Part shown: in pieces, positions 1-14,200 of the stretch | Position numbering within the stretch: the stretch's first letter is position 1 | Layout of the letters: every line of letters starts with the position of its first letter | Origin: Spisula solida | Lineage: Eukaryota > Mollusca > Bivalvia > Venerida > Mactridae | Assembly (NCBI GenBank): GCA_947247005.1 | Contig: OX365947.1 | Coordinates: 262,530 to 326,529, forward strand | Length of the DNA: 64,000 nucleotides | Direction: 5' to 3' | Translations under genes and position numbers: made by a program | The notes under the pieces: generated by a model | Database searches by the model: none | Told to the model about the DNA's origin: nothing | The model's input: the letters and a program-made list of their open reading frames with translations, nothing else

Positions 1-80
<80 letters not shown>
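1..80. repeat. (TC)n microsatellite
   Basis: Uninterrupted CT/TC dinucleotide tract that starts before the window edge. Confidence 0.97.
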
Positions 81-84
<4 letters not shown>

Positions 85-379
85 CCAGAACATACATGTG
101 AGAAACACTGATTAAACGGATATACTGAGAGACTTTAATCGATATTAATTAGGTACGTCTTAGAAACGTTAATTTCGCTGATGCCTCGTTATTAATAACC
201 TAGCCGCTGGTCGATTATGGAGTTTATGCGTTGGATGAAATAACATTACCTCCTTCAAAAAACTGAATTATCACCTACATACATCTAGAAGCGTCTTTCA
301 TTCACTACCATTAGGTATGTATACTACGTTCGGTGATTGCCAAAGTACGCACGTTGTTAAAGTATAACAACAAATGGGA

Positions 380-1045
380 CAATGAAGGCAGTATTCAACA
401 TAAACAACAATGCATGAAAGGCACAAACAGAACATGCATGTTTTAATGGCTGTCAACAAAAAGATAATAACATACTGGTATGGTGCATGACATAGGAACA
501 TAATTGTTTCAGATTATCTGAGTCAAAATTATCTGAGTGTATCCTATATAAAGAGAGGGTTATTCAGCGGCCTTGTTTAGCCGCAACGGATATGACGTTA
601 CAGGAACTGATATCCATGTTTGCTGTGACAAGTGTATAAAAACTGGGTACCAGCTTTCAAAACTTCATATCCGTTGCGGCTAAACATGGCCGCTGCACAA
701 CCTTCTCTCTCTATAGGGTAAACTCTGATATAATTTTGACTCAGGTAATCTGAAATAATCATGTGCCTGTGTTGCATGGGCGAATGGGCACGAACGGCAC
801 GATAAAACGAACAGTATATGGACATAGGTGCTTGCTCTGTTTGTCCAGTCAAAACACGAACAATGAGGTTAGAAGGCAGTATTCAACATAAACTACAATG
901 CACGAAATGCGCAAAAAGAACATACATTTTTTAATGGTTGCAACAAAAAGATTATAACATAAGTATGGTGTATGAGCGAATGAGCGAGAACGGCACGAAA
1001 CAAATAACAGTATACGGACAAAGGTGTTTGCTCTGTATGAAAGTG
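380..1045. repeat. Direct duplication split by a foldback element
   Basis: The stretch 381-484 recurs at 871-975 and the stretch 779-848 recurs at 975-1042, so an ancestral A-B unit is present twice. In the first copy A and B are pushed apart by the inverted-repeat element at 485-778. No coding content is supported. Confidence 0.7.
485..778. mobile_element. Foldback MITE-like element
   Basis: Arms at about 485-597 and 661-778 are imperfect reverse complements of roughly 115 bp, separated by about 63 bp. Shared blocks include cagattatctgagtcaaaa and its complement, and tttagccgcaacggatatga. The element interrupts a duplicated unit whose second copy lacks it, which supports insertion. There is no transposase. 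The family is not recognised. Confidence 0.65.
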
Positions 1046-1305
1046 ATTCAATCAAAGCAATGAGGTTAGATGACTTTTCATAAATTTTGATTGAAAAGTA
1101 GTATTGAGTAGTTATAAGTATATTGAGATATGAAATTATAAAGCTGCATTGAACTGTGTGATTGGCGAATCCTAAATTAAATTGTCCATTCATGACTGAC
1201 TGTATAGCATGTTAGCTTATATAAAAAAGAATTTCATTACATTAGGTAAGATTTACATTTACGCAACTTGCCTTTTGTGGGACTTTTTTTGTTAGGTTGT
1301 GAGCT

Positions 1306-1428
1306 GGGCATAGTGCCTTGTTTGTTTACTGCGCTCGGCTGGTTAAATCGATAGCTGCCTTCCCTGACGCACGTTATTAAACTACGTGCTTCCCTGATAG
1401 ACTTAATGTTATCATTTTTAATTGACTC
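1306..1428. repeat. Dispersed repeat with a second copy at about 52.30-52.39 kb
   Basis: Shares a series of blocks (gtgccttgt, gtgctcgg, tgacttccctg, gacttaat-ttatc) with 52,302-52,393. The family is unknown and the copies are diverged. Confidence 0.45.
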
Positions 1429-1429
1429 T

Positions 1430-4400
1430 GATTCACCTAAAGGTCCCAAGCATTAGAGAAATTAGTGGTGTCGGCTGGTATGCAGACACATTTCGTTCAA
1501 GAAATGAAAAATTTATGCAAACAGTTGACAAAAAACGCAACAGTAAATAGCTCCTATTTTAATTCAAAGGGATGTAATTTGAAAAATATCAATGTTTGAC
1601 CCAAACTACATTAAACGGCGTAAGACGTGTTCAGTATCAAACTTGTTTTTCTTAACACCAATATGTGTATTGATGTTACATTAAAACAGGTCAACAACCC
1701 ATGAACGGATAGTTTGAATACGCATAATGTTGTTTTAACAAAATCAGTTATTCCCCTTTCCGTTCAGTATTTCTGTGTTGTTTTCCCTGGTATTCTTCAA
1801 CGGGGTGGGCAGTTGAAATATCACGTTGTCTGAACGATCCGTCTGAACTTGGTTATTTCTTTAATGCTCATTGAAATATCAATATATGAATAATGTAAAG
1901 TTTCTTTTTTTCTCAATCTATTTTGACAAAAACTTTATATTATGGAATTATATCTCACATGTAATTCATACAAATATACAAAATCTCAATTTTAGCTGAA
2001 CATTTGAGAGTCAAAACGGCGAAAAAAGGGCTAGGGGTTTCCTTCCTTCCTTCTAACATAACATATGTCGATGATGACATCTTGTTAATTATGTATCACT
2101 AAGGTGTGAAAATGTACGGTATAGATTTACATGAACAGAAGTTTATTTTGGATTTGTGCGTACAGCACCTCATCACAATACAAACAATATTATTTACAAA
2201 ATAACATATGTACATGATCACATGTATCCAACTGTCACAGTCCGTTAATCGTCGCGGTGATAATTGGATTACCGACAAACGCAAGTCATTAAAACAACTT
2301 TAAATTTATTTGTATTTACTCAAAATCGCAAAAAAAGAAAATAATGAAAATTTAATTAATTCCTCGAAATATCTTGTTAATGTCAACATGACTAAAGCTA
2401 ATCAGCCTTATAACTTCAATTTTCCTAGGCGTTCTTTTGGCAAAAAGTCCCATGAACTTCATTCATTCAATGCTGGCTGGTTTACGGACCCCTCTGGGCT
2501 TCATTACGATGAGATATGTACAATGTCTTCGATGTTTGAGTCTACATGGAATATTTATATCTATTTCTCTTTTGTGTCAACGATTGAATGAATATACTGC
2601 GCAACTACTAAAGAGCAACGCCCTTTGGGAGATGCAAGTATAGATCGTTGTTTAGAGGGTGTTACTCTACAGAGGTTATATTGATGATAAATATCGGCTT
2701 ACAGATAGTTTGAATTTGATGCTGCAAATAGGCTGTAGCCGTTACGGAGAGGTGGTACAATATTAAGTTACTTTCATGATATATTTTAATAAAAGTAATA
2801 TGTCAATATTTTGGTGCATTTAACTGACAACCACTCATTTGTTTATTTGGTTATCGTATTCATAAAGCATTAATTTATGTTACATGTACATTATACATGT
2901 ATGTTACATCATTAAAACTATACATGCTTATACACATGTACGTTATTCTTATAAAATTAGATTATGTGACACTTTACATTATATGTTTTATTTTTATATA
3001 CATTATGTATACCGTTTGCTTGTATTTTCGCGGAACTTTTTAGTATCATCAAAGTTTTGACGACAGAAATTTCTTAAGAAAAGAACAGTTATGGTTTATA
3101 ACCGATGTATATTCAAATATTGCTCCAGAACAATAATCTACACACAACAATCCGAAGTTTTCATCATTCAGAATACACGATAAAAGTCATGGAAAGTCAC
3201 GGAAATGTCCCCATTTATGCTTTAGTTCATAAAAATCGTTCATAAAGGGAGGGGATATCCCTCCCTTTCAACCCTCCCCCGCCTCCCCAATGTTGGGAGC
3301 GCGCGACGCGCCTGCGTATGTGATTAAATCTGGTGTTTACATGTATAATTTAAATTATATATTATAACTTTACTTAAAAGGCTATATGTACATCTTAAAC
3401 TAGGACTTCTGCAAATCATCTGGGTCTTATTATGATACTTAGAAAGCATACAGTATATACATAGAGCGTATGTATCGTTATTTCGAAGCTGAAGATAATT
3501 ATGTATATGCGCTTGAAATAAAATCTACGAAAAACAATGCTTTCATTGCTTTGATCGCGAAAAGATTTGTAATGAACTATCCTTCAAAATAAAAGCACGT
3601 GGCTGTTGATGCGCGCGCATACGGTTTGTTGTCGTAATTAGAACAGGTGCGTGTTTAAATGATTGTTAACTAGATTTTCAAAATGCATTTGACTCGCAAC
3701 CTTATCGGCATTAAATGAATTATCATGCCGATTATTTTCATTAAAAGTCTAAAAATATATTTAACCATATTCAAATAAACAAAAATCGGCCTTGACCCAA
3801 AATGTCTACAAGGGCTGTGTGTTTTGGTACCCGGTCTGAGTAAATATGAACTACAGAAGCCGAGAACCAATCGCGCTGCGGCGATGAGATTTTAGAAAGG
3901 AATGAAAACAGAAGAATTGACAAAAGATATCCTTCACAACGATTGACTGTTGACACACAACACGGTAAATGATAGTTGTTATGTTTATTTATCATACTGT
4001 TATAACATTTTTGTAAATCAAGATTATTTTCATTGAAGATTTTCGTTCAGCATGTGGCTGTGACTCGGAGCTGACACATGTTTTGGAAAGTTGTCAAAAT
4101 AATATCCGAAAAACATAAAAATAAGAAGGTTTCTCGCTTATATACGGTTATATACATGTTATTAAACGTTTGATTCTAGATAAAAGCTGTGATATGTGTA
4201 GTGATATCGAGTTGTTAGTCTAAAATAAACGATTTATTTGTTTTTTTCCACCACGATTTCTCAGTGTTTATAAATAGAACATGTCTTCTAGTTGGACGCT
4301 ATGGCCGAACAGTGAATTTAGACTCTGGAACCTTCCTCCTGGATATGTATTGTTGATTACTCTATTATTATACGTTCTGGCTTTATCTCATTGTATACTT

Positions 4401-5075
4401 ATGTTACAGTGATTGTCATGATTTAGATATAACTGTTGTTGAAATAAATTGAAATTTTATACAGACCTTAAAAACAAGGGGAGGTAACTCTTAACACACA
4501 CAACAAAATATGGTTGTTTCCCTTTCGTGAGCAGACGGTGAGGGGGGACCACACTTGGAAATTTGGCAAAAATGTGATTATCATATATATTTACAACAAT
4601 TTGACACGGTTTAATTACTAGGAAAACCGTATAATAAAATTTAATAGCTTGTTAGACCGCATCCAGAACAAAGTAGCCGGTTTGAACAGTTTTATGTGAA
4701 CATTCAGCGAACACTCCATGAACATTCTGCAAACAACATCGATCGCAGTAACAGTTTACGAAATATTCGCAGCTTGCTGTTTTACGAAATATTCGCAGCT
4801 TGCTGTTAACACTTCGCGAAAAAAACTGAGCACATCGCTAAGTATTTGCAGCTAAATGTTCAGTTCGCAGATCAATCGCTACAAAAACTGAAAAATACCA
4901 TATTGATCGCAGACTATTTGCATGAAGAACTTGTTAATTTATCAAGCTCCAAGTATAGCGAAAAGCTCGCCGAAAAAACTTACAAAAACATAAAAAGACC
5001 TGAGTAACTTGATAGAATGATACCACCTCATATTCTAAACTTTCTTTTTATATAATTTTCTCCTTTTCACTGTAG
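1430..5075. other. AT-rich region upstream of the BBX HMG-box exon
   Basis: No convincing exon, RNA gene or element was found. It holds a GC-rich island-like patch at about 3,240-3,320, a 30-bp direct duplication at about 4,750-4,805, and a short hydrophobic reading frame at 4,281-4,412 listed separately. Upstream BBX exons or the promoter may lie here or before the window, but none can be placed. Confidence 0.4.
4281..4412 (+). CDS. Possible 43-residue membrane micropeptide (weak)
   Basis: An ATG-started frame of 43 codons. The N-terminal half is Trp-rich (W5, W8, W16). The C-terminal half, residues 22-42, is almost wholly hydrophobic and long enough for one membrane span. It resembles single-pass micropeptides only in layout. 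It matches no family I recognise, and T-rich DNA readily gives such a frame by chance. It lies in the upstream region of BBX with no support from splice or poly(A) signals. Confidence 0.12.
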   Translation: MSSSWTLWPNSEFRLWNLPPGYVLLITLLLYVLALSHCILMLQ

Positions 5076-5089
5076 AAGCCAGTGTAGCC

Positions 5090-5290
5090 ATGGATACCGT
5101 AGGTGATGGTGACAAACGAGATGTTCGACGACCAATGAATGCTTTCCTTATATTCTGTAAGAGACATCGTAGTATCGTACGTGAGAAGAACCCAGATCTA
5201 GATAACCGAAGTGTTACACGAATACTTGGAGATTTATGGGCCAATCTGAAAGATGAAGAAAAACTCGTATACACAGATCTGGCTAAACAG
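5090..5290 (+). CDS. BBX: BBX exon 1 of the visible CDS: first part of the HMG box
   Basis: The acceptor TTTTCACTGTAG ends at 5075. The first ATG is at 5090, and the donor is CAG|gtatac after 5290 (phase 0). Residues 15-67 cover the first two and a half helices of the HMG box, with the family signature RRPMNAFLIFCKRHRSIV. The codons between 5076 and 5090 are also open, so this may be an internal exon. Confidence 0.9.
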
Positions 5291-8200
5291 GTATACTATA
5301 CAATATGTCAACAAACTTCAGATATCATATTAGGCCAAACTTAAAATATTGTTTGTTTCCCCATCCCGACCCAAGCAAATTTAGAATGGGTAGGTAGGTA
5401 GGTTAAATTTTTTTTTTAATTGTTTCAGAATAATAGTTATTGGTCAAGACATACAAATAATGAAATATAGTAATACATGTAACTATAAGGTGAAAACCAA
5501 CAATCTTAAATTTAAAATCTGTAAGAAATGTACTTAAGTTAGAAACAAGCCTGTAAACAAAAATTAACATTTTCATCCCCAATATTTCATAAAAAAATAT
5601 TATTTCAATTGGGGCAATAAAATATTTTGGGTAGGGCCGTTTTTTTCGGGTAGGTAGGGGATGGGGAAACAAACAATATTTTATTTTAGGCCTTATACAG
5701 CCTCGATAGCCTAGTGAAAGAGTGTGAGGAAGATTGCGATCTGTGGCAGCGTCATACGGAAGACAAAATATAAATGATACCAGCTCCCTTCCTACGCACT
5801 CTACATGAAATCAAATCGAAATACTGTTGGTGGAATTAAAAACCTAATAAAATAAAAACTACATTAAATTTTGTACACTAAGCTTCATGTTAAGTCCAGC
5901 TGACTCTGCGAAACTGTCAGTCCTTTAAAGTCCCGATACTGACAAATGTTGATTCGACCGACAGATAATCCCATATTTTTCTTTTGAACGAAGAGGCACT
6001 TTCAGTCATTGTGCTTATTTAGGCTGACAAGTTTTAAAACTTTGTGAATGCTGTAAGTTGTCATATGTTTCAGTACAAAGATGCGTTTATGAAAGCCAAT
6101 CCTGATTACAAGTGGCACAATCCAGAGAAAGCTGTCACATGTCAGAAATCCGGGGTAACTTTATCTAAACCTACTAAAGGACTGAAGACTGAGATGAACT
6201 TACTACCAGAAGGCTCCATCATACCTGGAAAACTAGCTGGTATATATCATTGTACTACGCCTTATTAATATTCATAACAATTCATTAATATTCATGAGTA
6301 ATTCTATCAAAAAACGTACTCAAAGTTTATATAGAGGATCTTGCATGAGTGCTCATTACATACGAGTTTTATTAAACGAGTGGACAAAATGATATGGCAC
6401 GAGGCTTTGCCGAGTGTCATATTGTTTTCATCGACAAGTTTAATACAACTCGTATGTAATGAGCACGAATGTAAGATTCTATTTATCACATAACCTTAAA
6501 AAATGCACATTATTGTTCAAAAGGACAATGTACGCTGCATATGTTTCAGCCAAAATTCAGCAGTACAATGAGCGCGACGTCATAGCGATGTTGATACTAT
6601 CCTGACGTCATTGACGGATCAATGCATGGATTGGCTAACGTCACATCAGCTAATTTAAATATTAATGCACAGTCTGGGAGTGCTGAACGATATTTACGGC
6701 ATGCCTTTATGGCACTCCTGGACCGCAGGTTATGTGATAAAAATAAAGTACATTTATATTCTTGTGATATATCTAAATCTTGTTTTATATTTTAGATCCA
6801 TGTAACATGGGTGGTCTGAGTTTGTTATTGATGGCCGGTGAGCAACAGTGTAGAATAGAACTGAACGATATGTCCACTGTGGCTGGTACCCATGCTAATG
6901 TGACCGGTTCCCAAAATGCTGTGACTGGTACCCACTCTACTCTGGCTGGTTCCCATAGTAATGTGACTGGTACCCAATATGCTGTAACTGGTTCCCTCAA
7001 TGTTGCAACTGGTACCCACACTACTCTTGCTGGTACCCACACTAATGCGACTGGTTCCCACTCTACTCTGGCTGGTACCCACTCTACTCTGGCTGGTACC
7101 TACTCTACTCTGGCTGGTACCCAAAATGCTGTAACTGGTTCCCTCAATGTTGCAACTGGTACCCACTCTACTCTGGCTGGTACCCACTCTGCTCTGGCTG
7201 GTACCCACTCTACTCTGGCTGGTACCAACAATGCTGTTACTGGTTCCCATAGATGGACGGACACATCACATCTAACGCACCACATAAACACAGGAGATGT
7301 TGTCTATCAACTGTCCGATCATTCTACCATTGCTCGGCATCCTGCTGTTGTCAAAACTGAAGGTACCAGGCAAGTAGTCGGTGGTTCGACTAATGTAATA
7401 AGGTCAAGTGTTGTGGCCGATGGAATCAAGTCAAGTGTTACAATGGATGGAAGAATGTCTAGCGTTAAAGCCAGTGGAATAAAATTAAGTGTTGCAGGCG
7501 ATGAAATAAAGTCTATTACATCGATTGTGAATCCAGATGAAAGATTGTCAACAACAAATATAGACAAATCCTTGGTTGTGGAGAAACACTTGAACATCAA
7601 GGATATAGAGGTATGAATGGTGTTATTGTGTAGTTTGTCAAGCAGTATGTACATATAACACAGGAGAATAAGTTGAAATACGCCCTCCCCACATCAAAGG
7701 TGGTGGTGGATACTGCACAAGTGGGCTGATTTCTGGATTCTTATCTTTTATAGGGAGATTGGTTGTCATGTGTATATATGATCCCTATTGATATTGTGGT
7801 CAGTAAGTCAAATATGATCTGTGACAGCAGAACTATAACCAGACCCCAAAATTGACATCACAAAATAGAAAGCCTTATTCTGAGTTTATTACAGAAAATT
7901 TTGAGAGCTCATTTAACATCATCTCAAATTCTGACTCTTGATTTGAGCAAAATTGGGGTCTGAGAATGTTCTTCAAACCTGACACCTTTTAGTGTCATGT
8001 CATCTGCTCTATACTAGTTCATCATTATTTTGCCGAGACCAAAGAACCTGTTCAAGGCTTCCAGGCTTTCCAAAACTGGTCAAGACATCAAAGTTGCACT
8101 GTAAATTCTATGAACTTGTATGGTGTTTAAATGCTGTTGCTGAAACTTGTATGGTATACTTTACTGTATCATTTATTTCAGAATCGAGTCTGCAGACAAA

Positions 8201-11200
8201 CCATTCCACTCACCAAACTAAAGGATACTGCCCAGACAAAACCGTTACTGTACCAGGCTGTAGCCGCACCAAAACTACCTGCTAGAAGTTTGCTGGCTGA
8301 TGCTTTCAAAGACAATGCAGACAAAGATGATCAATCTGACATACGTAAGGATAATGTGACCATCACTGGTACCGTCACTGGTCACTTGGACATACTGAAA
8401 GATAATGTAGCTAGTACTAAAATGGCAAATTTTGAAAACCAAGGTCATATGATGGAGAATGTTGCTAAAAGTGACCCTGAAACCATGGAAACTAAACTGG
8501 TATGTAAGGTTGATGAGAAAGAAAACATTACACAGAAAGTTGTGGCTGATGTCAAACTAGAGGAGGATACAATTAAAGACGAAGAATCTCCCATGGTTAC
8601 CTGTGGAAAACTGGTTGTTAACCATATAATTGATCGACTTTATTCCTCAGATCTAGCATCAGCTGCTAGGAAAGCTGTCAGTGCAAATAAAGATGAAGTT
8701 GATGGTTGGAAAGATGTTAAAGACAATAAAAACACTGATATGAAAGTTGAACAAGACTCTGTAGTGAAAGTTAAACTTGACACTGGTGTCAGAAGTGGGA
8801 GCAATCAGGTTCAACTGAATCAAAATATTGAAAACAAAAAGAGGGAAGATAAAATGGATCAACTTGATCATAGAGAAATGTCAGGCATAAAGTCTGAGTT
8901 TTCTAGAGAGATTGGGAACAATAAGGACCTGTTTCATAATGTTGTAAATGGAGGTGATGATTCTGGGAAAGTATCAAATAAAAAACTTGGTAAATGGAAA
9001 GATTGTAGCACGGCTAACAGAGTGGAAACCACAGCTAACCGAGCAGAAATCTCGGCTAATCGAGTGGAAACCTCGGCTAACCGAGTGGAGACTTCATCTA
9101 ACAGAGGGGAAGATTCAACAGAAAGTGAAGATGTTGATGACTATCATCCCGTCAGGAAATCTCGGAGAAGAAATCGGGGCCAGAGGTATCAGGAACTGAT
9201 AAATGAAGGGATTATTCAACTGTCTAAAGAAAGGATGGCAGCTTTACAACATCCAGATAAGAAGGAGGAAAGGTAACCCTATCTTCTTTTTACTCATTTA
9301 TATTTTTAGAAACTTCTATAATTGTGATTGTCTTATAAAGAGGACTGGTATTAAATTATTTGACCTAGTTAAGCCTCCAATCATCTTTGATGATGGGGTA
9401 TATTGCTTTGCATCTGTTGTTCAGTAGACCAAATGGTTTCCGTTCAATAACACAAGAACGCTTTGCCCTAGAATCTTCATACCTTACACTGAGGTTGGTC
9501 ATCAATATTAGATGATTCCTAATGATTTTGTGGTCAGTAGGTCAAAGGTCAAGATCACTGCGACCTTCACCATTTCAGACTACTCAAATGGTTTCCGTTA
9601 AATAATTCAAGAACACTTTGCCCTAGGATCTTCAAACTTTGCATGGAAGTTGGTGATCAAGGGTTGATTTTGAGGTAGTAGGTCAAAGTCACAGTGACCA
9701 TCACCATTTCTAACTATAGAAATGGTTTCCTTTCAGTAACTTGAGAACGTTTTGCCCTAGAACTTCAAACTTTACATGGAGGTTGGTCAGCAGCAGTAGA
9801 TGACCTCTATTGATTTTGAAGTCAGTAGGTCATGGTCACTGCGACCTTTACCATTTCTGACTTTTGGGTTGCCATGGGGGGGCATACATGTTTACAAACA
9901 TCTCTTGTTAGTCCCCTACCGGTTTTTGACCAGAGGGGACTATAGGTTTGCCCTCTGTCCGTCAGTCAGTTCGTTCGTCCATTTAAAAATCTGGATCCTG
10001 AAATAACTGAAACAGTTACCAAGCTAGGTTTATGAAACTTGATATGTGGATATGGTGCAATAAAGGGATTATGCACGTCTAAACATATTTTGATTCTGAG
10101 AAAAATTGTGGTTGCTATGGCAACAGGAACATTGAAAATGAATTCAAACCGGTAAGGGACTTCTGTATTGCTTTCAATTCTTAATGACTTGTTTTATTTT
10201 GCAACTCTACACTTATTTTGGTTGGCATTGTATTTTATTGTACACATATATTTGTGACTAGGTCATGATGTAAATACATTCTATTTGTTAGTCCTGATGA
10301 AGATGTACAACCAATACAAGCATATAACTCATACGTACTACCAGAGACAGCAATCCGACGTATCAGGAAGAGAACGACGTCCGAATCTGCTAAAGATAAG
10401 ATCTTCCATTCTGATGATGTGAAACGTTATAAAACAGGGTAAGTAAGGATTTCATTATGGGCTGTAAGCAGAGATTACATTCGGGGATGTAGTAGGGATT
10501 CTTTTAGGGGCTGGAAGCAGATATTCCATTTGGGGCTGTAAGCAATATTGAAAGTAAGGAAGAAAAATTCTCCATAAAGAAGATGTATGATTGTGTATTC
10601 TGTTCTGTATATTGCAGGGACTTTGATCTGGAGGCAGAGATAGCGATACTACCCGCTTGTTCAGTGGAGAATATGGGTAGAAAACGTGGATTTGCTCGTC
10701 AACGACACAGTAGTGAATGTATACATACACACCGGAAACTGTCAGAGAGTGATACAATCTCCATACAACAACCAGGTACGTACAAACAACGTGGTCACCA
10801 TGGAAACTGTCAGAGAGTGATACAATCTCCATACAACAACCAGGTACGTACAAACAAAGTGGTCACCATGGAAACTGTCAAAGAGTGATACAATCTCCAT
10901 ACAACAACCAGGTACGTACAAACAACGTGGTCACCATGGAAACTGTCAAAGAGTGATACAATCTCCATACAACAACCAGGTACGTACAAACAAAGTGGTC
11001 ACCATGGAAACTGTCAGAGAGTGATACACTCTTCATACAACAACCAGGTACGTACAAACAACGTGGTCACCATGGAAACTGTCAGAGAGTGATACAATCT
11101 CCATACAACAACCAGGTACGTACAAACAACATGGGTCACCATGGAAACTGTCAGAGAGTGATACAATCTCCATACAACAACCAGGTACGTACAAACAACG

Positions 11201-14200
11201 TGGTCACCATGGAAACTGTCAGAGAGTGATACAATCTTCATACAACAACCAGGTACGTACAAACAACGTGGTCACCATGGAAACTGTCAGAGAGTGATAC
11301 AATCTCCATACAACAACCAGGTACGTACAAACAACGTGGTCACCATGGAAACTGTCAGAGAGTGATACAATCTTCATACAACAACCAGGTACGTACAAAC
11401 AACGTGGTCACCATGGAAACTGTCAGAGAGTGATACAATCTTCATACAACAACCAGGTACGTACAAACAACGTGGTCACCATGGAAACTGTCAGAGAGTG
11501 ATACACTCTTCATACAACAACCAGGTACAAACTACATGGTCACCATGGAAGATATGTCTTGGTGAAACTTGCTGTGTAGGTACCCTGTGTTGAAAGTTTA
11601 CCATTTTGGGTCAAGGCTACTGGAACTAAAAAGTGAAAGAAACGAGGGTGTGTTTAGTTAGGTATGAGATATCACTGGTGGAACTTGTGTTGTAGCTTGT
11701 GTGAAAAACACAGTGTTAGAATGGAACATGGTAGTTAGGCTTGACAATACACATCATTGATCCATGACAATACACATTATTGATCCATGACAATACACAT
11801 CATTGATCCATGACAATACACATCATTGATCCATGTCAATACACATCATTGATCCATGACAATACACATCATTGATCCATGTCAATACACATCATTGATC
11901 CATGTCAATACACATCATTGATCCATGACAATACACATCATTGATCCATGTCAATACGCATCATTGATCCATGTCAATACACATCATTGATCCATGACAA
12001 TACACATCATTGATCCATGTATGCCAAATTATGCTTGGCTGACATGAAAATCTGTTGTTTTTGGACTTTCCGCGTCTTGTTGATATCAGAGGTCCAACAA
12101 TTCCGGAATGATTCGGAAATCAGGATTTGCTTCATTAGAAAGAAGTTTCTGCACAAAATAAAAGTTATCTGATGGGAAAAAAAGAATTGACAAAGTTATG
12201 GTCATTTGAAGTTCCATAATCTGAAGTTTAACAATAAAACAATGTTTGAAAGCTAGTTAAGGTGTAGGGATGTGTGCTAATGGCACCAGAAACAGACATG
12301 CAATTCATTTTCAGAATTGGGCATTATGCCTCAGTAGGACCCCTTTGATATTTGGCATGACCTTGTTTCTTAAATGAATGTACTTGCATCAAAACTGTCA
12401 GTATGCTATTGTACTCTACTACTGCAATTGACACATTGTCGCGCCAGAATCATTGTGATTGGTTGATATTTCAGGACTTGACGTCTGATTGGTTGATATT
12501 TCAGTACTTGACGTCTGATTGGTTGATATTTTAGTATTTGAAGTCTGATTGGTTGATATTTCAGTATTTGACGTTGAGAAGATCGTGACGTTACCTCCAC
12601 ATATTAAAGTGATGCCGGATACCAGCCAGGAACCTGTGGTTGGTAGTCGTAAACGTAAGGCACGTAAACACAGCATTACACACATGGTACCAGCCCCTGC
12701 TACATTGATCAAAAATGGTATGTAGAACTGAACTATAACTAAGTACAGTCCAGTTAGGATAATGGTGAGAGTGATGTTGTCATTTATGTGTACACAAAAG
12801 ATTACAACCATTGACTGAACAGGTAAAGCGAATATAGTATATTGGTTTAGCATTGAAATTAAAGCTGTCTGTTTAAGCCTTTATAATTGGTTTTACACCG
12901 TAATAGTGGACTCTACGGCTGCGTCACTCTATTCTTACCCTGACTGGACTATAGCTCGTACAAGTGCTATGTGTTTGTGCCCTGACATTTACTGATGCGA
13001 GTGGCATGTAGTGATTGTCCTGTCCACATGTTCATCCATCCCATTGAAAATGTTAAGCAAAACTTCACAGTTTTTGAAATTCAAATATTTTCAAAATCCA
13101 TCAAGGCCTTGCATTCAAATTTGACATACTTGTTTACCATCATTAACACATGACATTGTTAAAGCCATATAACACTATTATGGCCCCAGATTGACTTAGC
13201 TAGTTATTATGGACAAGACTTTCATCGGGGCATAAGTGTCTGGGTTAGTGTTATTTGTCCTCAATTTTGAGCTGAAATTCCAAGTTGCAGCAGCTGGTCA
13301 TATCCTTCCATGAAATGTTTACACCAATGTTGACTTTCGTCGTCATGTAAAGAAATGGCGAGTCCCAGCTCGAGCACTGAGTCAGTACTGTTCAGAATAC
13401 AGTCCAGGAAACTGGTTAGATGGATCGGTTTCCATATATAACTAAACAATTGTCAAGATAGGGCGGTAATCCAGAATAAACCATACTAATATCAAAATAC
13501 TACAGTGGAACTCCGTTATAACGAAATCCTAGGAACCCAGAAATTTCTTTCGCTATATCCGATTTACGCTATATTCGTACAACGAAATTTCGTTATATAA
13601 TTTCAGATATATAACGTATTTCGTTATACAATTCATATTAACATCATTATGTTGTCATAAGTATACATGTATAGCTTGCTCTCGAAATAATTGCGCTCGA
13701 AGAAAATAAAATAAACATATAATAATCATCATGATATAATTATGTTGCTGACTAATATTGTGTTATAATAAACTGATAAAATGTTCGTTATGAACGAGTA
13801 CCATTTAATGTCTTGCTTTGAACTTCCATCTATACTCTGGACGAAGTAATGCATGCTCCAAGCTGTTTGACAAGGTCTGTACTTTTTGCTCACATAACGT
13901 GTCCACTTATTGGGAGGTTCTGAGCACGAGTCGCTTTGAATCATTCAAACAATTCAATTATTATATTAATTTGTGTAGCGATATGGATTTTAACTAGGTG
14001 ACATGCTTGATGTCTTCAATATTCCGTTCAAAGTATTTGCACTTTGAAATTTCGTTTTTTATTTAGTTTACATTTTTCAAAATTAATAATAATCTTGTAA
14101 ATTCAATGAAGTTTAGGGGTATAATATCAACTATTTTCACACAAATACCGCCTTTGTTATAACCGAGCAGAAATGCACACAAACTACTTCATCGGGACCT

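Noticed and set aside
6785..7291. Minus-strand frames (Gly-Thr-Ser-Gln-Ser-Arg-Val repeats)
   Set aside because: Shadow of the coding heptapeptide array in BBX exon 3.
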